Below are positions 9,184 to 18,362 of a stretch of 40,715 bases of DNA, one piece after another. How positions within the stretch are numbered: position 1 is the stretch's first letter; every line of letters starts with the position of its first letter. Source of the DNA: Flavobacteriales bacterium (GTDB lineage: Bacteria > Bacteroidota > Bacteroidia > NS11-12g > UBA955); assembly GCA_947496375.1 (NCBI GenBank), contig CANMCY010000020.1, positions 1-40,715 on the forward strand, written 5' to 3'. Made by a program: the position numbers and the translations under genes. The notes below the pieces were generated by a model, which did not search any database, was not told where the DNA came from, and saw only the letters and a list, made by a program, of their open reading frames with translations.

Positions 9184-12100
9184 TTATTGTTCGTACCGCG
9201 GATCGGGGATATAGGGGATTTTTTCCATCTGCAATACAGCGATACTGTACACCCCGAAATCGTTGGTTACTTCTCCCGCAAGTCGGTATATGCCCCGTCC
9301 TTTGAAAGGATATTGACGAAGTGTATTGGGGAAATGAAGGGTGTCGAAAAAATGCCCGGATACATCCAGCCAGGTGCCAAAATTCATTTCCTGTCCTTTG
9401 ATGGTGCGGGTGGGTTTGACGGTGACCAGGTATCCCATCATTTGTATGGTTTTTCCTTCCAATGCCTTCAAGTGCCGGGCCAGGAAGGGGTTTTTGGGGG
9501 CAAGGCCGGGAGGGAGCAATTCAAATGGGCTGCACAGGGGGAAGCCAAGCAGTTCTATTTGCTCAAACGCTTCCTCAGCGGGGTGTTCCATTAAATCAGG
9601 CAATACAAAGGGCTGAGGCGTTTCCCGGAAGAGTTTTTCAGTAGCCACCTTCTTTTCTTTGCGATTGACGAGCCAGTGGGCCTCCCACATCAGTTCTTTG
9701 CGGTTTTTGCCTGTAAAGCGCAAAGCGCCTGTACGGATGAGAATTTTGAGCTGCTCCAGCCCGGGTTCCACGCGCTCCTTAAAATCAAACAAACCGTGGT
9801 AAGGCCCGTTGGTATTTCGTTCGGCCACAATCCGCTCAGCCAGTTTCTGTTCCAGTGATGCCACATGCACAAATCCCAGGTGCATCGTTTTCTCCTGTAT
9901 GTGGGTGAGGTATTGGCTGTGATTTATGCATGGTGGCTGAATATCGGCCCCGCACATGCGGGCTCCGTGCAGGTAAAATTCTGTGCGGTAAAATCCGCCG
10001 AAGTTGTTGATGACCCCCACATAAAACTCCAGCGGGTAGTACGCTTTCAAATACAGACTCTGGTAGCTTTCTACCGCATAGCTGGCGCTGTGTCCTTTGG
10101 CAAAACTGTAGCCGGCAAAACTCTCAATTTGGTGCCATACCTCAGCCGACAGTTTTTCGGGGTGCCCTTTTTCCTTGCAAAGCTCGAAGAAGCGGTCTTT
10201 TACCTTTTGAAATTCTTCGCGGCTGCGAAATTTTCCGCTCATGCCCCGGCGAAGCACATCACTCTCTGCCAGCCCCAGTCCGGCAAAATGATGGGCCACT
10301 TTGATCACATCTTCCTGATATACCATAATACCATAGGTGTCGGGCATGATGGTCTGCAAAACAGGGTGGGCCTCTTTCCGTTTTTCGGGATCGATGTGCC
10401 GTTCGATGAAGCTACGCATCATGCCGCTGCGGGCCACACCTGGACGTATGACGCTGCTGGCCGCCACCAGCGTTAGGTAATCGCTGCAATTGAGTTTGCG
10501 CAACAGCTGCCGCATGGCCGGACTTTCCACATAAAAACAGCCCATGGTATGTCCGCTGCTGACAATACGCTTGATTTTTTCATCGGACTTGAAATCCTGA
10601 ATGCGGTGTATGTCGATGTCTTCGCCTCGATTTTCTTTCACCAGTCGTACCGCATCTTTGATATGCCCCAGTCCGCGCTGGCTGAGAATGTCGAATTTGG
10701 CCAGGCCCAGGTCTTCGGCTTCCAGCATGCTCCACTGTACCGTGGGGAAACCCTTTGGGGGCATGTCTAGGGCGGAATAGTAGTACATGGGTTTTTCGCT
10801 GATGAGAATGCCTCCGGCATGAATGCTGCGGTAGTTGGGCAGTTCGTGCAGCCGCAATGCATGTTGCATGATTTTTCCGGCCAGGGTATCTCTGTGCTGC
10901 GTTCTGACAGCTTTAGAAATGGTGGCCCTTTCACCAATACCGGACGCGGTATAGACGGCTTTGCCATCGCGGATTTTATGGCCGGCCTGTTCCTCCAGCA
11001 TAGAAGGAGAGAAGTAGGTGGGTTTTTCCATCAGGTGGTCTATTTCTTCCTTGGGCAGCCCGAAAACCTTGCCCAGCTCGCGTACTACGGCATTAGACTG
11101 AAAAGTGCTGTATGTGGCAAGCAGGGCAGTGTGTTCACGCCCGTGTTTGCGGAAGATGTATTCAGTAACCTTGTCGCGATCCTGCCAGCTGAAATCCAGA
11201 TCGAAATCAGGGGGTGAGGTGCGGTATGGATTGATGAATCGTTCAAAGTAGAGATCCAGGTCAATGGGATCTACATCGGTAATGCGCAGGCAATAGGCCA
11301 CCATGCTGTTGGCGCCGCTGCCACGCCCCACATAGAAAAATCCCTGTTCTCGGGCAAAACGACAAATATCCCAGCTGATGAGAAAGTAAGCCGTGAAACC
11401 CAGTTCGTAAATGAGCTTCATCTCGCTTTCCAGGCGCTGCTTGGTGGCATAGGTGTACTTGGGATAGCGGTAGCGCAGTCCTTCCATGGCTAAATCGGTC
11501 ATGAGCCTGAAGTCCTCGTCAGCATTGCCGGTAAAGGTTTTTTTGTTCTGGTTGCCGCCAAAGGAGGGGCGAAAAGTGCACCGCTGCATGAGCCGGAGGG
11601 TGTTTTCAACCAGAAAAGGGGCATCTGCGTAGCACTTCAGAAATTCATGGGTGTTGATGTAGCGGTCTTTCTCATGGCCCGATTCGCCGGGAGGCAGCTT
11701 ACTCAGCAGGCAGTTGTTGGCCATACATCGCAGCAGTCTGTGGCTTTCAAAGTCTTCCGCATGGCGAAAGGTACAGGGTTGCATGGCCAGTAATTTTTGA
11801 GTATGCTTTCGCCAGGGTGAAAGCCGCAGTTTCCCCAACGAGTCAGATTGCACGCCAATCCACTGGTTTTCGCTGAGTTTTTCAGGAAATCCTTTTTCCT
11901 GTGTGCGCTCAAATGGAAGAATAAAGTGCACACAATCCAGTGTTGGCGGCCATGAGGGCAGTTTTTGCTGTGCAAGACGGTATTGGGAAAGAAAGCGGTT
12001 CATTTCGGCAAAACCGGTTTCATTTTCGGCAATACCCACATACAGGCAGCGCCCTCCGGTTTCACCTTCCCTAAAGTCAATGCCCGCGCAGGGCTGTATC

Positions 12101-12285
12101 TGCGGATGTTGCTTTGCTTCGCGAAAAAAATCGGGGATGCCGCTCACGTTGTTGATGTCGGTAAGGCATACGGGAATGGGATTTGCAGCGCTTTCTACAG
12201 ACTGCGTTGCTATCTGCAACAGCAGGTCTTTGGGCGAGAGTATTCCGTAGCGTAAACTGAAGTATGAGTGGCATTGTAAAAACAT
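9184..12285 (-). CDS. dnaE2: DNA polymerase III alpha subunit, DnaE2/ImuC-like (error-prone type)
   Basis: A C-family DNA polymerase of 1033 residues, shorter than a replicative DnaE (about 1160-1200). An N-terminal PHP domain (CHSYFSLRYG, LTDINNVSGIPDFF) has lost the HxH and other metal ligands, so it probably does not proofread. The catalytic motif PDFDLDF lies near residues 357-363, and the third Asp is in AKFDIL near 531. GRGSGANS, SVIRPG and GYSFAKGHSASYA are family motifs. An OB domain (MMGYLVTVKPTRTIKG onward) closes the protein. In most bacteria this type carries out translesion synthesis with ImuA and ImuB; neither is in the window. The start is placed at ATG 12285 (MFLQCHSYF), the family N terminus; an in-frame start 51 nt upstream would add a hydrophobic stretch unlike relatives. 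Confidence 0.88.
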   Translation of the reverse strand: MFLQCHSYFSLRYGILSPKDLLLQIATQSVESAANPIPVCLTDINNVSGIPDFFREAKQHPQIQPCAGIDFREGETGGRCLYVGIAENETGFAEMNRFLSQYRLAQQKLPSWPPTLDCVHFILPFERTQEKGFPEKLSENQWIGVQSDSLGKLRLSPWRKHTQKLLAMQPCTFRHAEDFESHRLLRCMANNCLLSKLPPGESGHEKDRYINTHEFLKCYADAPFLVENTLRLMQRCTFRPSFGGNQNKKTFTGNADEDFRLMTDLAMEGLRYRYPKYTYATKQRLESEMKLIYELGFTAYFLISWDICRFAREQGFFYVGRGSGANSMVAYCLRITDVDPIDLDLYFERFINPYRTSPPDFDLDFSWQDRDKVTEYIFRKHGREHTALLATYSTFQSNAVVRELGKVFGLPKEEIDHLMEKPTYFSPSMLEEQAGHKIRDGKAVYTASGIGERATISKAVRTQHRDTLAGKIMQHALRLHELPNYRSIHAGGILISEKPMYYYSALDMPPKGFPTVQWSMLEAEDLGLAKFDILSQRGLGHIKDAVRLVKENRGEDIDIHRIQDFKSDEKIKRIVSSGHTMGCFYVESPAMRQLLRKLNCSDYLTLVAASSVIRPGVARSGMMRSFIERHIDPEKRKEAHPVLQTIMPDTYGIMVYQEDVIKVAHHFAGLGLAESDVLRRGMSGKFRSREEFQKVKDRFFELCKEKGHPEKLSAEVWHQIESFAGYSFAKGHSASYAVESYQSLYLKAYYPLEFYVGVINNFGGFYRTEFYLHGARMCGADIQPPCINHSQYLTHIQEKTMHLGFVHVASLEQKLAERIVAERNTNGPYHGLFDFKERVEPGLEQLKILIRTGALRFTGKNRKELMWEAHWLVNRKEKKVATEKLFRETPQPFVLPDLMEHPAEEAFEQIELLGFPLCSPFELLPPGLAPKNPFLARHLKALEGKTIQMMGYLVTVKPTRTIKGQEMNFGTWLDVSGHFFDTLHFPNTLRQYPFKGRGIYRLAGEVTNDFGVYSIAVLQMEKIPYIPDPRYEQ

Positions 12286-12324
12286 TTGATAAAAATAATG
12301 ACAATAAAAAGTCATTGAATATAG

Positions 12325-12332
12325 CAAAAATA
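12325..12332 (-). promoter_or_regulatory. Possible -7 box for dnaE2
   Basis: Minus-strand TATTTTTG, 39 nt upstream of the ATG, with no clear -33 partner in this AT-rich region. I see no palindrome that would clearly be a LexA site. Confidence 0.3.
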
Positions 12333-12409
12333 TCAATCAGTAAATCGGCATCATGGTTTTTATTGTGATAAAATAGCTTACTGTACAATCTAATGCTGTT
12401 ATATGGTGT

Positions 12410-12444
12410 TTTGAACTGCGAAAACATGAAATGCGGTATATTTG
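12410..12444 (+). promoter_or_regulatory. Bacteroidota promoter (TTTG, 23 nt, TATATTTG) for the MORN protein
   Basis: TTTG at 12410-12413 and TATATTTG at 12437-12444 lie 23 nt apart, at the long end of the accepted range. The ATG at 12463 is 18 nt after the box. This also argues against the in-frame TTG at 12442, which lies inside the box. Confidence 0.6.
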
Positions 12445-12462
12445 AAGATTCAATTTGAAAAC

Positions 12463-15117
12463 ATGAAAAGAATCGTAAATCCCTTCATTTTATTAACAGC
12501 AATGTTGTTTGTTTTGGTAACTTCTGTCCATGCCACCGGTTTTAGTTCATTTGTTGCAAATGAGAAGAAATCATTAACCGGAATTCAGAGCGGTGGGCAA
12601 AATGAATTGTTGTTTTACCGACTTGAGAAAAACGGTTCTTATACCCTCATTTCCGACACGGCCGGTAAGTATGCCGCAGAAACGGATCTGAAGATTTCAA
12701 AAGAAGAAAATGTAGAAATTTACTACCGCTTCAGGGGGTCTGATTACAGAAAAGCTACCTACACCGGCGAAATGGCCAAACTGAAACTGGATGTAGGAAA
12801 GGTGCAGTTGCCCCATGGTTTGGGCAATCTTACCTCCGGAATGTTTGTGTATAAAGGACAATGGAAAACAGGCAAAATGGAAGGCACTGGGGAATGGGAG
12901 TTTATCGGTAATGGTGAAAAATATAAAGGAGCGTTTGTGAATAATCTCTTTCAGGGTGAAGGTAATTTTACCTATAGGGATGGTCATTTATACATCGGAT
13001 CATGGGCGAATGGAAAACGCAACGGGAAAGGTGAAATTTATTTCCCCTACCAAAAAGTAGAATTCCCCATCTGTGAATTTGGCGCTGTTAAGGCCGTAAA
13101 TCTCAGTGTGGAATGGAAAAACGATACTGCCAATGGAATTGGTCAGCTAACATATCTGGTAAAGTCCAATAAAGCAGGTGTTCCTGATGAAGAGGTTGTT
13201 CTTACCAACAAAAGGGAAGAGCCCATATATTGGAAAGGGTTTAAAGCAACAGGGACCATTAGCGCTGTGGTTTTCACCAACGGAAATCAATTTAAGGGTG
13301 AAGTAAAAAATGGAAGCGTTTCAGACGGAGAACTGTTTTACAAGGTTGCCGGGGCAGAAGAGCTTGGCTATAAAAAAGGGGTTTGGCAAAATGGATTGTT
13401 TACCGGAAAAGCCACGCTGCCAATAACGCCAAAAGGTTTTTTTAAAGGGTATGTAAAAAATGACGTACGGCAGGGTGAAGGAACAATGAAATTTGCCGAT
13501 GGTGCCATTTATAGTGGTAATTGGGAAAACGATAATTTCTCAGGCCAAGGCAAATATCAGTTTACGGATGGCACCTATTACGAGGGAATGTGGAAGGAAG
13601 GAAAGCAAAATGGATATGGTGTGCGTTATAACAGTTTCACTAAAGCTTACTGGAAATGCAATTGGAAAGACAATGTTCCCGTCGATTCCGGAACCGTTAC
13701 TTCAAATAGTAATAATGTAATAACCCAATATACCGGCGGAGTTGGCGGAGCCAAAACAGATAAAGGTACCAAGTACTTTTTCGAAGGATTTGGCCGCTTT
13801 AAACAAATTTTCCCAACAGAAGATACCAGCATGCACAAAGATTCTTCCTACGTTGGCTATTTTCATGAAGGATTGCCCCATGGCAAAGGGGAAATGAAAA
13901 GGCGCTTTGGTGGTGATGGCGAAACGGATATGACGGAATGGACCTATACCGGAGAATGGGTTAATGGGAACAAACAAGGCCAGGGTAAACAAGTAACTGA
14001 GTTCATGATTGGTTTTGAAACCTATGAGGGTCTATGGGCCAATGGCATGAAGCAAGGCAAAGGGAAACTTGTTTCCAGTGGTGAAGGTTATGAATCAACC
14101 TACACCGGTACCTGGAATGATGATAAAATGGTGGGTTATGGTGAGGCCATATCAGAATTTATCAATCCCGAGAATGGCTCAGTGGAGAGATCAACATACA
14201 AAGGACAGTTTGCCAACGATTCAAGAAATGGTCAAGGAACGGAGGTATCGTATGAAGGAACCTACACCGGAAACTGGAAGGATGGTTTAAGAAATGGTTT
14301 GGGCAAAATGGTTTATAAGGACGGAAGAATATACGAGGGACAATGGGCAGGCGGGCCAAATGGCGATGGAACATTGATTCTGGCGAATAAATCAGTGCAG
14401 AAGGGGAAGTTTATCAATGGAGAATTTCAAAAGCCTTTTGTTGCCAGGCAGGCAGTGATAGGAAGCCAGGTTTGGATGGCGGATAACCTAACCGTTACCA
14501 AGTTTAGAAACGGCGACGATATTCCTGAAGTTACATCAAAAGATGAATGGTACAACTATGCAGAACAAGGTAAACCTGCATTTTGTTATGTAAACAATGA
14601 TCCCGCTAACAAAGGGAAGTATGGTGTTTTGTATAATTACTATGCTGTGGCCGATAAAAGGGGATTAGCCCCTGAGGGTTGGCGTATTCCAAGCCATGTA
14701 GATTTCCAGAATTTACAGGCACAGTTAGAGGTGAATATCAAAAACCTGGAACAGAAAATTCAAACCAAAAGGGCCGAAGGAATTGATGTATACGATTTGA
14801 ACAACCAGCTGGAAAAAATGAAAAAAGAATGTTCTATTGAGCTGGCTGGAAGCAAACTAAAAGCACGCAGCGGATGGGCGAATTGCCAAGGTGCGGATGT
14901 TTATGGATTCGCAGCAAGACCCACAGCCACGCGCGATGATTTGGGGCGATTTGACTTGCCTAATGAATACACGGAGGCAGCTCAATACTGGACCAATAGC
15001 TATATGACAAATGATAATACAATGGGAGTGTCATATGAAATTCATTGGACAGGGCGCTTTGAACAGGTTTCTTTTACCCGAAAAATTGAAGGTCTGCCAA
15101 TTCGTTGCATCAAGTAA
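12463..15117 (+). CDS. Secreted MORN-repeat protein with C-terminal FISUMP domain
   Basis: An 884-residue exported protein. The signal peptide MKRIVNPFILLTAMLFVLV... is likely cut after VHA (about residue 24). From about residue 125 to 655 there are roughly fourteen MORN motifs of the form Y.G.W..G...G.G, for example YKGQWKTGKMEGTGEW and YEGLWANGMKQGKGKL. The last 220 residues form a FISUMP domain (Fibrobacter succinogenes major paralogous family): IGSQVWMADNLT, GVLYNYYAV, APEGWRIPSHVDF, and a closing GLPIRCIK. A charged predicted coiled coil (about residues 749-791) is inserted between WRIPS and the AGSKLKA strand. No T9SS tail or lipobox is seen. Both domain types are common on surface or periplasmic proteins, but a biochemical role is not established; binding to envelope or carbohydrate is speculation. 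Confidence 0.85.
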   Translation: MKRIVNPFILLTAMLFVLVTSVHATGFSSFVANEKKSLTGIQSGGQNELLFYRLEKNGSYTLISDTAGKYAAETDLKISKEENVEIYYRFRGSDYRKATYTGEMAKLKLDVGKVQLPHGLGNLTSGMFVYKGQWKTGKMEGTGEWEFIGNGEKYKGAFVNNLFQGEGNFTYRDGHLYIGSWANGKRNGKGEIYFPYQKVEFPICEFGAVKAVNLSVEWKNDTANGIGQLTYLVKSNKAGVPDEEVVLTNKREEPIYWKGFKATGTISAVVFTNGNQFKGEVKNGSVSDGELFYKVAGAEELGYKKGVWQNGLFTGKATLPITPKGFFKGYVKNDVRQGEGTMKFADGAIYSGNWENDNFSGQGKYQFTDGTYYEGMWKEGKQNGYGVRYNSFTKAYWKCNWKDNVPVDSGTVTSNSNNVITQYTGGVGGAKTDKGTKYFFEGFGRFKQIFPTEDTSMHKDSSYVGYFHEGLPHGKGEMKRRFGGDGETDMTEWTYTGEWVNGNKQGQGKQVTEFMIGFETYEGLWANGMKQGKGKLVSSGEGYESTYTGTWNDDKMVGYGEAISEFINPENGSVERSTYKGQFANDSRNGQGTEVSYEGTYTGNWKDGLRNGLGKMVYKDGRIYEGQWAGGPNGDGTLILANKSVQKGKFINGEFQKPFVARQAVIGSQVWMADNLTVTKFRNGDDIPEVTSKDEWYNYAEQGKPAFCYVNNDPANKGKYGVLYNYYAVADKRGLAPEGWRIPSHVDFQNLQAQLEVNIKNLEQKIQTKRAEGIDVYDLNNQLEKMKKECSIELAGSKLKARSGWANCQGADVYGFAARPTATRDDLGRFDLPNEYTEAAQYWTNSYMTNDNTMGVSYEIHWTGRFEQVSFTRKIEGLPIRCIK

Positions 15118-15153
15118 TGTTTTGGTGGCAAATACCAGTAAACATTACCAGGA

Positions 15154-15804
15154 ATGATAATTACCCTCATCAGGCAAATGGTTTACCAATTAAAAGTAAC
15201 CTTTGCCTGGCTGTGCGGTGCTTCCTTTTGCATTAGACCTGGCTATATCCATAGAAAAAACGTCATTGCTTTTGATGACAGCGGCAACCAGGACGAATTT
15301 CAGCGCGAGGTCTACCTTTTTGCAGCTGATTTCTGCAAGGAACACAACATCACTGCTGTTTTGGATGTTGGTTGTGGTTCAGCCTATAAACTCCGTAAAT
15401 ACCTGTTTGACGTTGTAAAAGCAGGGGTGGAGCCGGATGCCAGCAACCTGAAGCAACAATTTCCCGGGGAAACCTGGTTTGAATTTTTAGATTCCGCCTG
15501 GAAGCAATTTCCCGCCCAACTTATCATCTGTGCCGATGTGATTGAACACGTTCCCAATCCGGATGCCTTCATAGCTGATTTACTTGCGCATCAGCATGCT
15601 CAATACTTCATTTTCAGCACCCCCGACAGAAACCTGGATACATCGCCATGGAAATACGGCCCACCCAATAATGAATCGCATTACCGAGAATGGACTTTTG
15701 AAGAGTTTGAAAAATACATGTCGCGATTTTTTATCATTGAGAAGCATGAGATTTCAAATGTTGAGCAACGCACCCAGATGATTGTTGCCACCCGAAAGCA
15801 CTAG
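15154..15804 (+). CDS. SAM-dependent methyltransferase
   Basis: A 216-residue class I methyltransferase. After a basic, hydrophobic N-terminal helix (MIITLIRQMVYQLKVTFAWL) comes motif I VLDVGCGSAYKL (about residues 69-80), the acidic strand-2 motif GVEPD, and CADVIEHVPNPDAFI with the usual Asp-x-x-Glu-His. FIFSTPDR is the strand-5 motif. GPPNNESHYREWTFEEFEKYM is typical of methyltransferases acting on sugars or lipids of surface glycans, so an envelope substrate is plausible but unproven. It lies 36 nt after the MORN gene without a visible terminator or promoter and may be read with it. A second in-frame ATG at 15178 is an alternative start. Confidence 0.75.
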   Translation: MIITLIRQMVYQLKVTFAWLCGASFCIRPGYIHRKNVIAFDDSGNQDEFQREVYLFAADFCKEHNITAVLDVGCGSAYKLRKYLFDVVKAGVEPDASNLKQQFPGETWFEFLDSAWKQFPAQLIICADVIEHVPNPDAFIADLLAHQHAQYFIFSTPDRNLDTSPWKYGPPNNESHYREWTFEEFEKYMSRFFIIEKHEISNVEQRTQMIVATRKH

Positions 15805-15857
15805 ACAACTTAATGTGGTTGTTTATTTGGGTCAATGGATTAATATTGAAGTGTAAA

Positions 15858-17039
15858 ATGAAATTAATCGGTTTAATCATACTGCTGTCCACGGCTTGCA
15901 GTAACACTTTGCTGTTTGCCCAAAATTATGCGGTAGGTCATACCACACTCAATCTTTCAGACGCAGGAAGAAGTAATCGCAGTATTCCGGTGGAAGTCTA
16001 TTACCCTGCATCCACGGCAGGTGACAATGTGCCTGTTGCCGGCGGACGAAAATATCCCTGTATCGCTTTTGGGCATGGATTTTTGATGACCTGGGATGCC
16101 TACAAAAACGTATGGAATGCATTGGTTCCGCAGGGTTTCATCATCGCATTCCCCAAAACAGAAGGCACCGCAGCGCCATCCCATCTGGAATTTGGTAAGG
16201 ACCTTTCTTTTGTGCTTTCAGCCATGGATTTACAGGGAAAAAATGCGTCTTCACTTTTCTATAACAAAGTAGATACCATGAATTGTGTTATGGGCCACAG
16301 TATGGGGGGAGGAGCCGCTTTTCTTGGGGCTTCACAAACATCAAAAATCAAGTGTATTGCTACCCTGGCAGCTGCCGAAACCAGCCCGAAAGCAACTGCT
16401 GCCGCTGCAGGGCTCACATTCCCCTCCCTGCTCATTGCCGGCAGTAATGATTGTGTTACGCCGCCTTCCGGTCACCAGATTCCCATGTTTGATTCGCTGA
16501 AAAGTTCCTGTAAAACCTATGTCGCAATTGCAGGGGGCAGCCACTGTCAGATGTCAGAGGATAATCTCCTGTGCAATTTGGGAGAATCTACCTGTTTTCC
16601 TAAACCCACCATCAGCCGTGCCACCCAGCATCAGGCAATTTCACGGTTTTTGATACCCTGGCTCAGATTTCATCTTTTAAACGATTGTCGTTCCGGACAA
16701 ACCTTTGATTCCCTCGCAGTAAAGGATGCAGCGGTATCAGTCAGAAAAAACTGTGTTTTGTGCCCCACCAATGGGCTTTCAGAAGTAGCCCGCTTTTCGG
16801 TAACCCTATTTCCCGTTCCGGCAACCACCGAATTATACCTTACCTTGCATCCTGAAATTCAGCAGGTAAGCTGCATACTTTACAATTCCGCGGGGCAGAA
16901 AAAGGGAGCATGGTCACAACTTAAGGTGTTTAATGCTACGGTAAAACTGCACCTGCAAACGGGTTTGAGTAAGGGTTTGTATTTCTTGAACGTGGAAAGT
17001 GACGGTGAGCAAAAAAACGTACCTGTATTGATAGAATAA
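15858..17039 (+). CDS. Secreted cutinase/PETase-like alpha/beta hydrolase with T9SS sorting domain
   Basis: A 393-residue exported hydrolase. The signal peptide starts MKLIGLIILL and probably ends at LLFA before Gln22. The alpha/beta hydrolase domain has the oxyanion strand CIAFGHGF (GHG 72-74), nucleophile elbow GHSMGGG with Ser148, Asp198 in GSNDCVTPP, and His229 in GGSHC. The GHSMGGG, GxNDxxxP and GGSH set matches the polyesterase-lipase-cutinase family that includes bacterial cutinases and PETases. The aromatic residue after the nucleophile strand (TPW in cutinases) is missing (LAAAETS). From about residue 312 comes a type A T9SS tail (FSVTLFPVPATTELYL ... GLSKGLYFLNV), so the enzyme is likely secreted or surface-bound. 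A polyester or lipid ester substrate is an inference. An in-frame upstream ATG at 15813 lacks a signal peptide, so ATG 15858 is preferred. Confidence 0.82.
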   Translation: MKLIGLIILLSTACSNTLLFAQNYAVGHTTLNLSDAGRSNRSIPVEVYYPASTAGDNVPVAGGRKYPCIAFGHGFLMTWDAYKNVWNALVPQGFIIAFPKTEGTAAPSHLEFGKDLSFVLSAMDLQGKNASSLFYNKVDTMNCVMGHSMGGGAAFLGASQTSKIKCIATLAAAETSPKATAAAAGLTFPSLLIAGSNDCVTPPSGHQIPMFDSLKSSCKTYVAIAGGSHCQMSEDNLLCNLGESTCFPKPTISRATQHQAISRFLIPWLRFHLLNDCRSGQTFDSLAVKDAAVSVRKNCVLCPTNGLSEVARFSVTLFPVPATTELYLTLHPEIQQVSCILYNSAGQKKGAWSQLKVFNATVKLHLQTGLSKGLYFLNVESDGEQKNVPVLIE

Positions 17040-17040
17040 G

Positions 17041-18360
17041 TTATTTCTTCTCGTAAACTTTGTCTTTTTCCGTTTTTACAACTTTATCCCCATCATACAG
17101 AGTTTTGGCAATGGCAATTCCCGGCGCAGATACTACTTCATCACCGGCTTTTAGTCCTTCGGTAATTTCGAAATAATCCAGATCCTGTAATCCTGTTTTA
17201 ACCTTTACCGACTTTAAAATGCCATTGTTATACAATAAAACCCAGGTGCCCCGGTCTTCTTTTTGGGGTTCTTCTGTTTTGTTTGTGTTTTTTTTGTAAT
17301 TTGTTTCTGATTTATTGGCGGGATTTCTTGTAGTAACCGCAGATATTGGCACACACAGGGCGTTGTTTTTGGATACGGTCTTTATGTCAACCGTCGCGGT
17401 CATTCCCGGACGAAAGGGTTGATTCCTGCCCATGCCCAGATCGGCGTAGCTTTGGGGTAGAATGCGCACTTTCACAACAAAATTGGTAACCTGATCGGTG
17501 AGTAGCTGTGTATTGTTAAATTTTGCGCTATTGGCAATTTGGGTGACTACACCCTTGAAAATCCTGTCAGGGTAAGCATCAACTTTAATGTCGGCGCTGT
17601 CGCCATATTTGATCCGAACAATGTCGTTTTCATTCACATTCACTTCCACCTCCATCACGTTCAGATTACTGATGCGCATGATTTCAGTACCGGCCATCTG
17701 AGCTGTCCCTACCACTCGCTCGCCTTTTTCACTGTTCATTTGTGTTACAATCCCGGCTGCCGGCGCAAAGATTGAGGTTCGGCCCAGATTTTTCCTGCCT
17801 TCATCCAGTCTGGCGGCCGCACTGGCAGTGGTGTATTTTGCTGCAAGGGCATTCTTTTCTGCGGAAGTGGCATCTGCTTTGGCAACTTCATATTGCACCC
17901 TGGCCTGTTCCCATTCCTGTTCACTGATTACTTTCTGTTCATGCAGCTGCTTTTGTCTTTTAAAATTGGCTTCTGCCTGAATGAGTGAGGCAGCTGCCCT
18001 GGCTTTCTGGGCTTCACTGCCAGCCATACCGGCCCGGGCATTGTCAAGGTTAGCACTGAGCTGGCTGATGGTGGTCTCGTACAGTTCCGGGTTAATGCGC
18101 AACAGTAATTGGCCTTTTTGTACACTGTCTCCTTCCATCACTGCCATTTCAATGATTTCTCCGCTCACATCCGCACTGATTTTAACTTCACTTTCAGGTT
18201 GAATTTTTCCACTCACACTCACAATCTCTGTGATAATCCTGTTCACCGCCTTATCAGTACTAACCCTGATTTCGGTTTTGCCCCCCCTGAAAATAGCGAT
18301 GATTAACAGCAGCAACACAGTTGCACCGATAGAAATCCAGATGATCTTTTTCTTTTTCAT
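17041..18360 (-). CDS. Periplasmic adaptor (membrane fusion) subunit of an efflux system
   Basis: A 439-residue MacA/HlyD/AcrA-family adaptor. One N-terminal membrane segment (IIWISIGATVLLLLIIAIF) anchors it in the inner membrane. The first half-lipoyl motif (VSGKIQPESEVKISADVSGEI, VMEGDSVQKGQLLLRINP) is followed by a long helical hairpin (about residues 95-190), the second half-lipoyl (IFAPAAGIVTQM), a beta barrel, and a membrane-proximal domain with VPISAVTTR and GLKAGDEVV. A low-complexity Asn/Lys/Thr/Glu linker (about 345-368) interrupts the last domain. It lies 2 nt after the TolC-family gene on the same strand; no RND or ABC inner-membrane pump is present, so this pair works with a partner elsewhere. 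It converges with the hydrolase gene at a 1-nt gap. Confidence 0.9.
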   Translation of the reverse strand: MKKKKIIWISIGATVLLLLIIAIFRGGKTEIRVSTDKAVNRIITEIVSVSGKIQPESEVKISADVSGEIIEMAVMEGDSVQKGQLLLRINPELYETTISQLSANLDNARAGMAGSEAQKARAAASLIQAEANFKRQKQLHEQKVISEQEWEQARVQYEVAKADATSAEKNALAAKYTTASAAARLDEGRKNLGRTSIFAPAAGIVTQMNSEKGERVVGTAQMAGTEIMRISNLNVMEVEVNVNENDIVRIKYGDSADIKVDAYPDRIFKGVVTQIANSAKFNNTQLLTDQVTNFVVKVRILPQSYADLGMGRNQPFRPGMTATVDIKTVSKNNALCVPISAVTTRNPANKSETNYKKNTNKTEEPQKEDRGTWVLLYNNGILKSVKVKTGLQDLDYFEITEGLKAGDEVVSAPGIAIAKTLYDGDKVVKTEKDKVYEKK

Positions 18361-18362
18361 TT

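Noticed and set aside
9070-9594. Plus-strand open frame of 174 codons containing repeated TYKKV/TYKNI pentapeptides
   Set aside because: The pentapeptides are simply the 15-bp tandem repeat read in frame; the remainder is antisense to dnaE2.
9865-10476. Plus-strand open frame of 203 codons
   Set aside because: Antisense to the polymerase domain of dnaE2, without any recognisable motif.
7958-12285. ATPase plus DnaE2-like polymerase as a two-gene defence system
   Set aside because: They are separated by 74 nt with an independent promoter, the polymerase is a normal DnaE2 type, and no effector, nuclease or toxin domain accompanies them.
15891-15905. Lipobox-like STAC in the hydrolase signal peptide
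   Set aside because: The Cys lies mid-signal rather than after the full hydrophobic core, and a good signal peptidase I site follows; T9SS cargo normally uses signal peptidase I.
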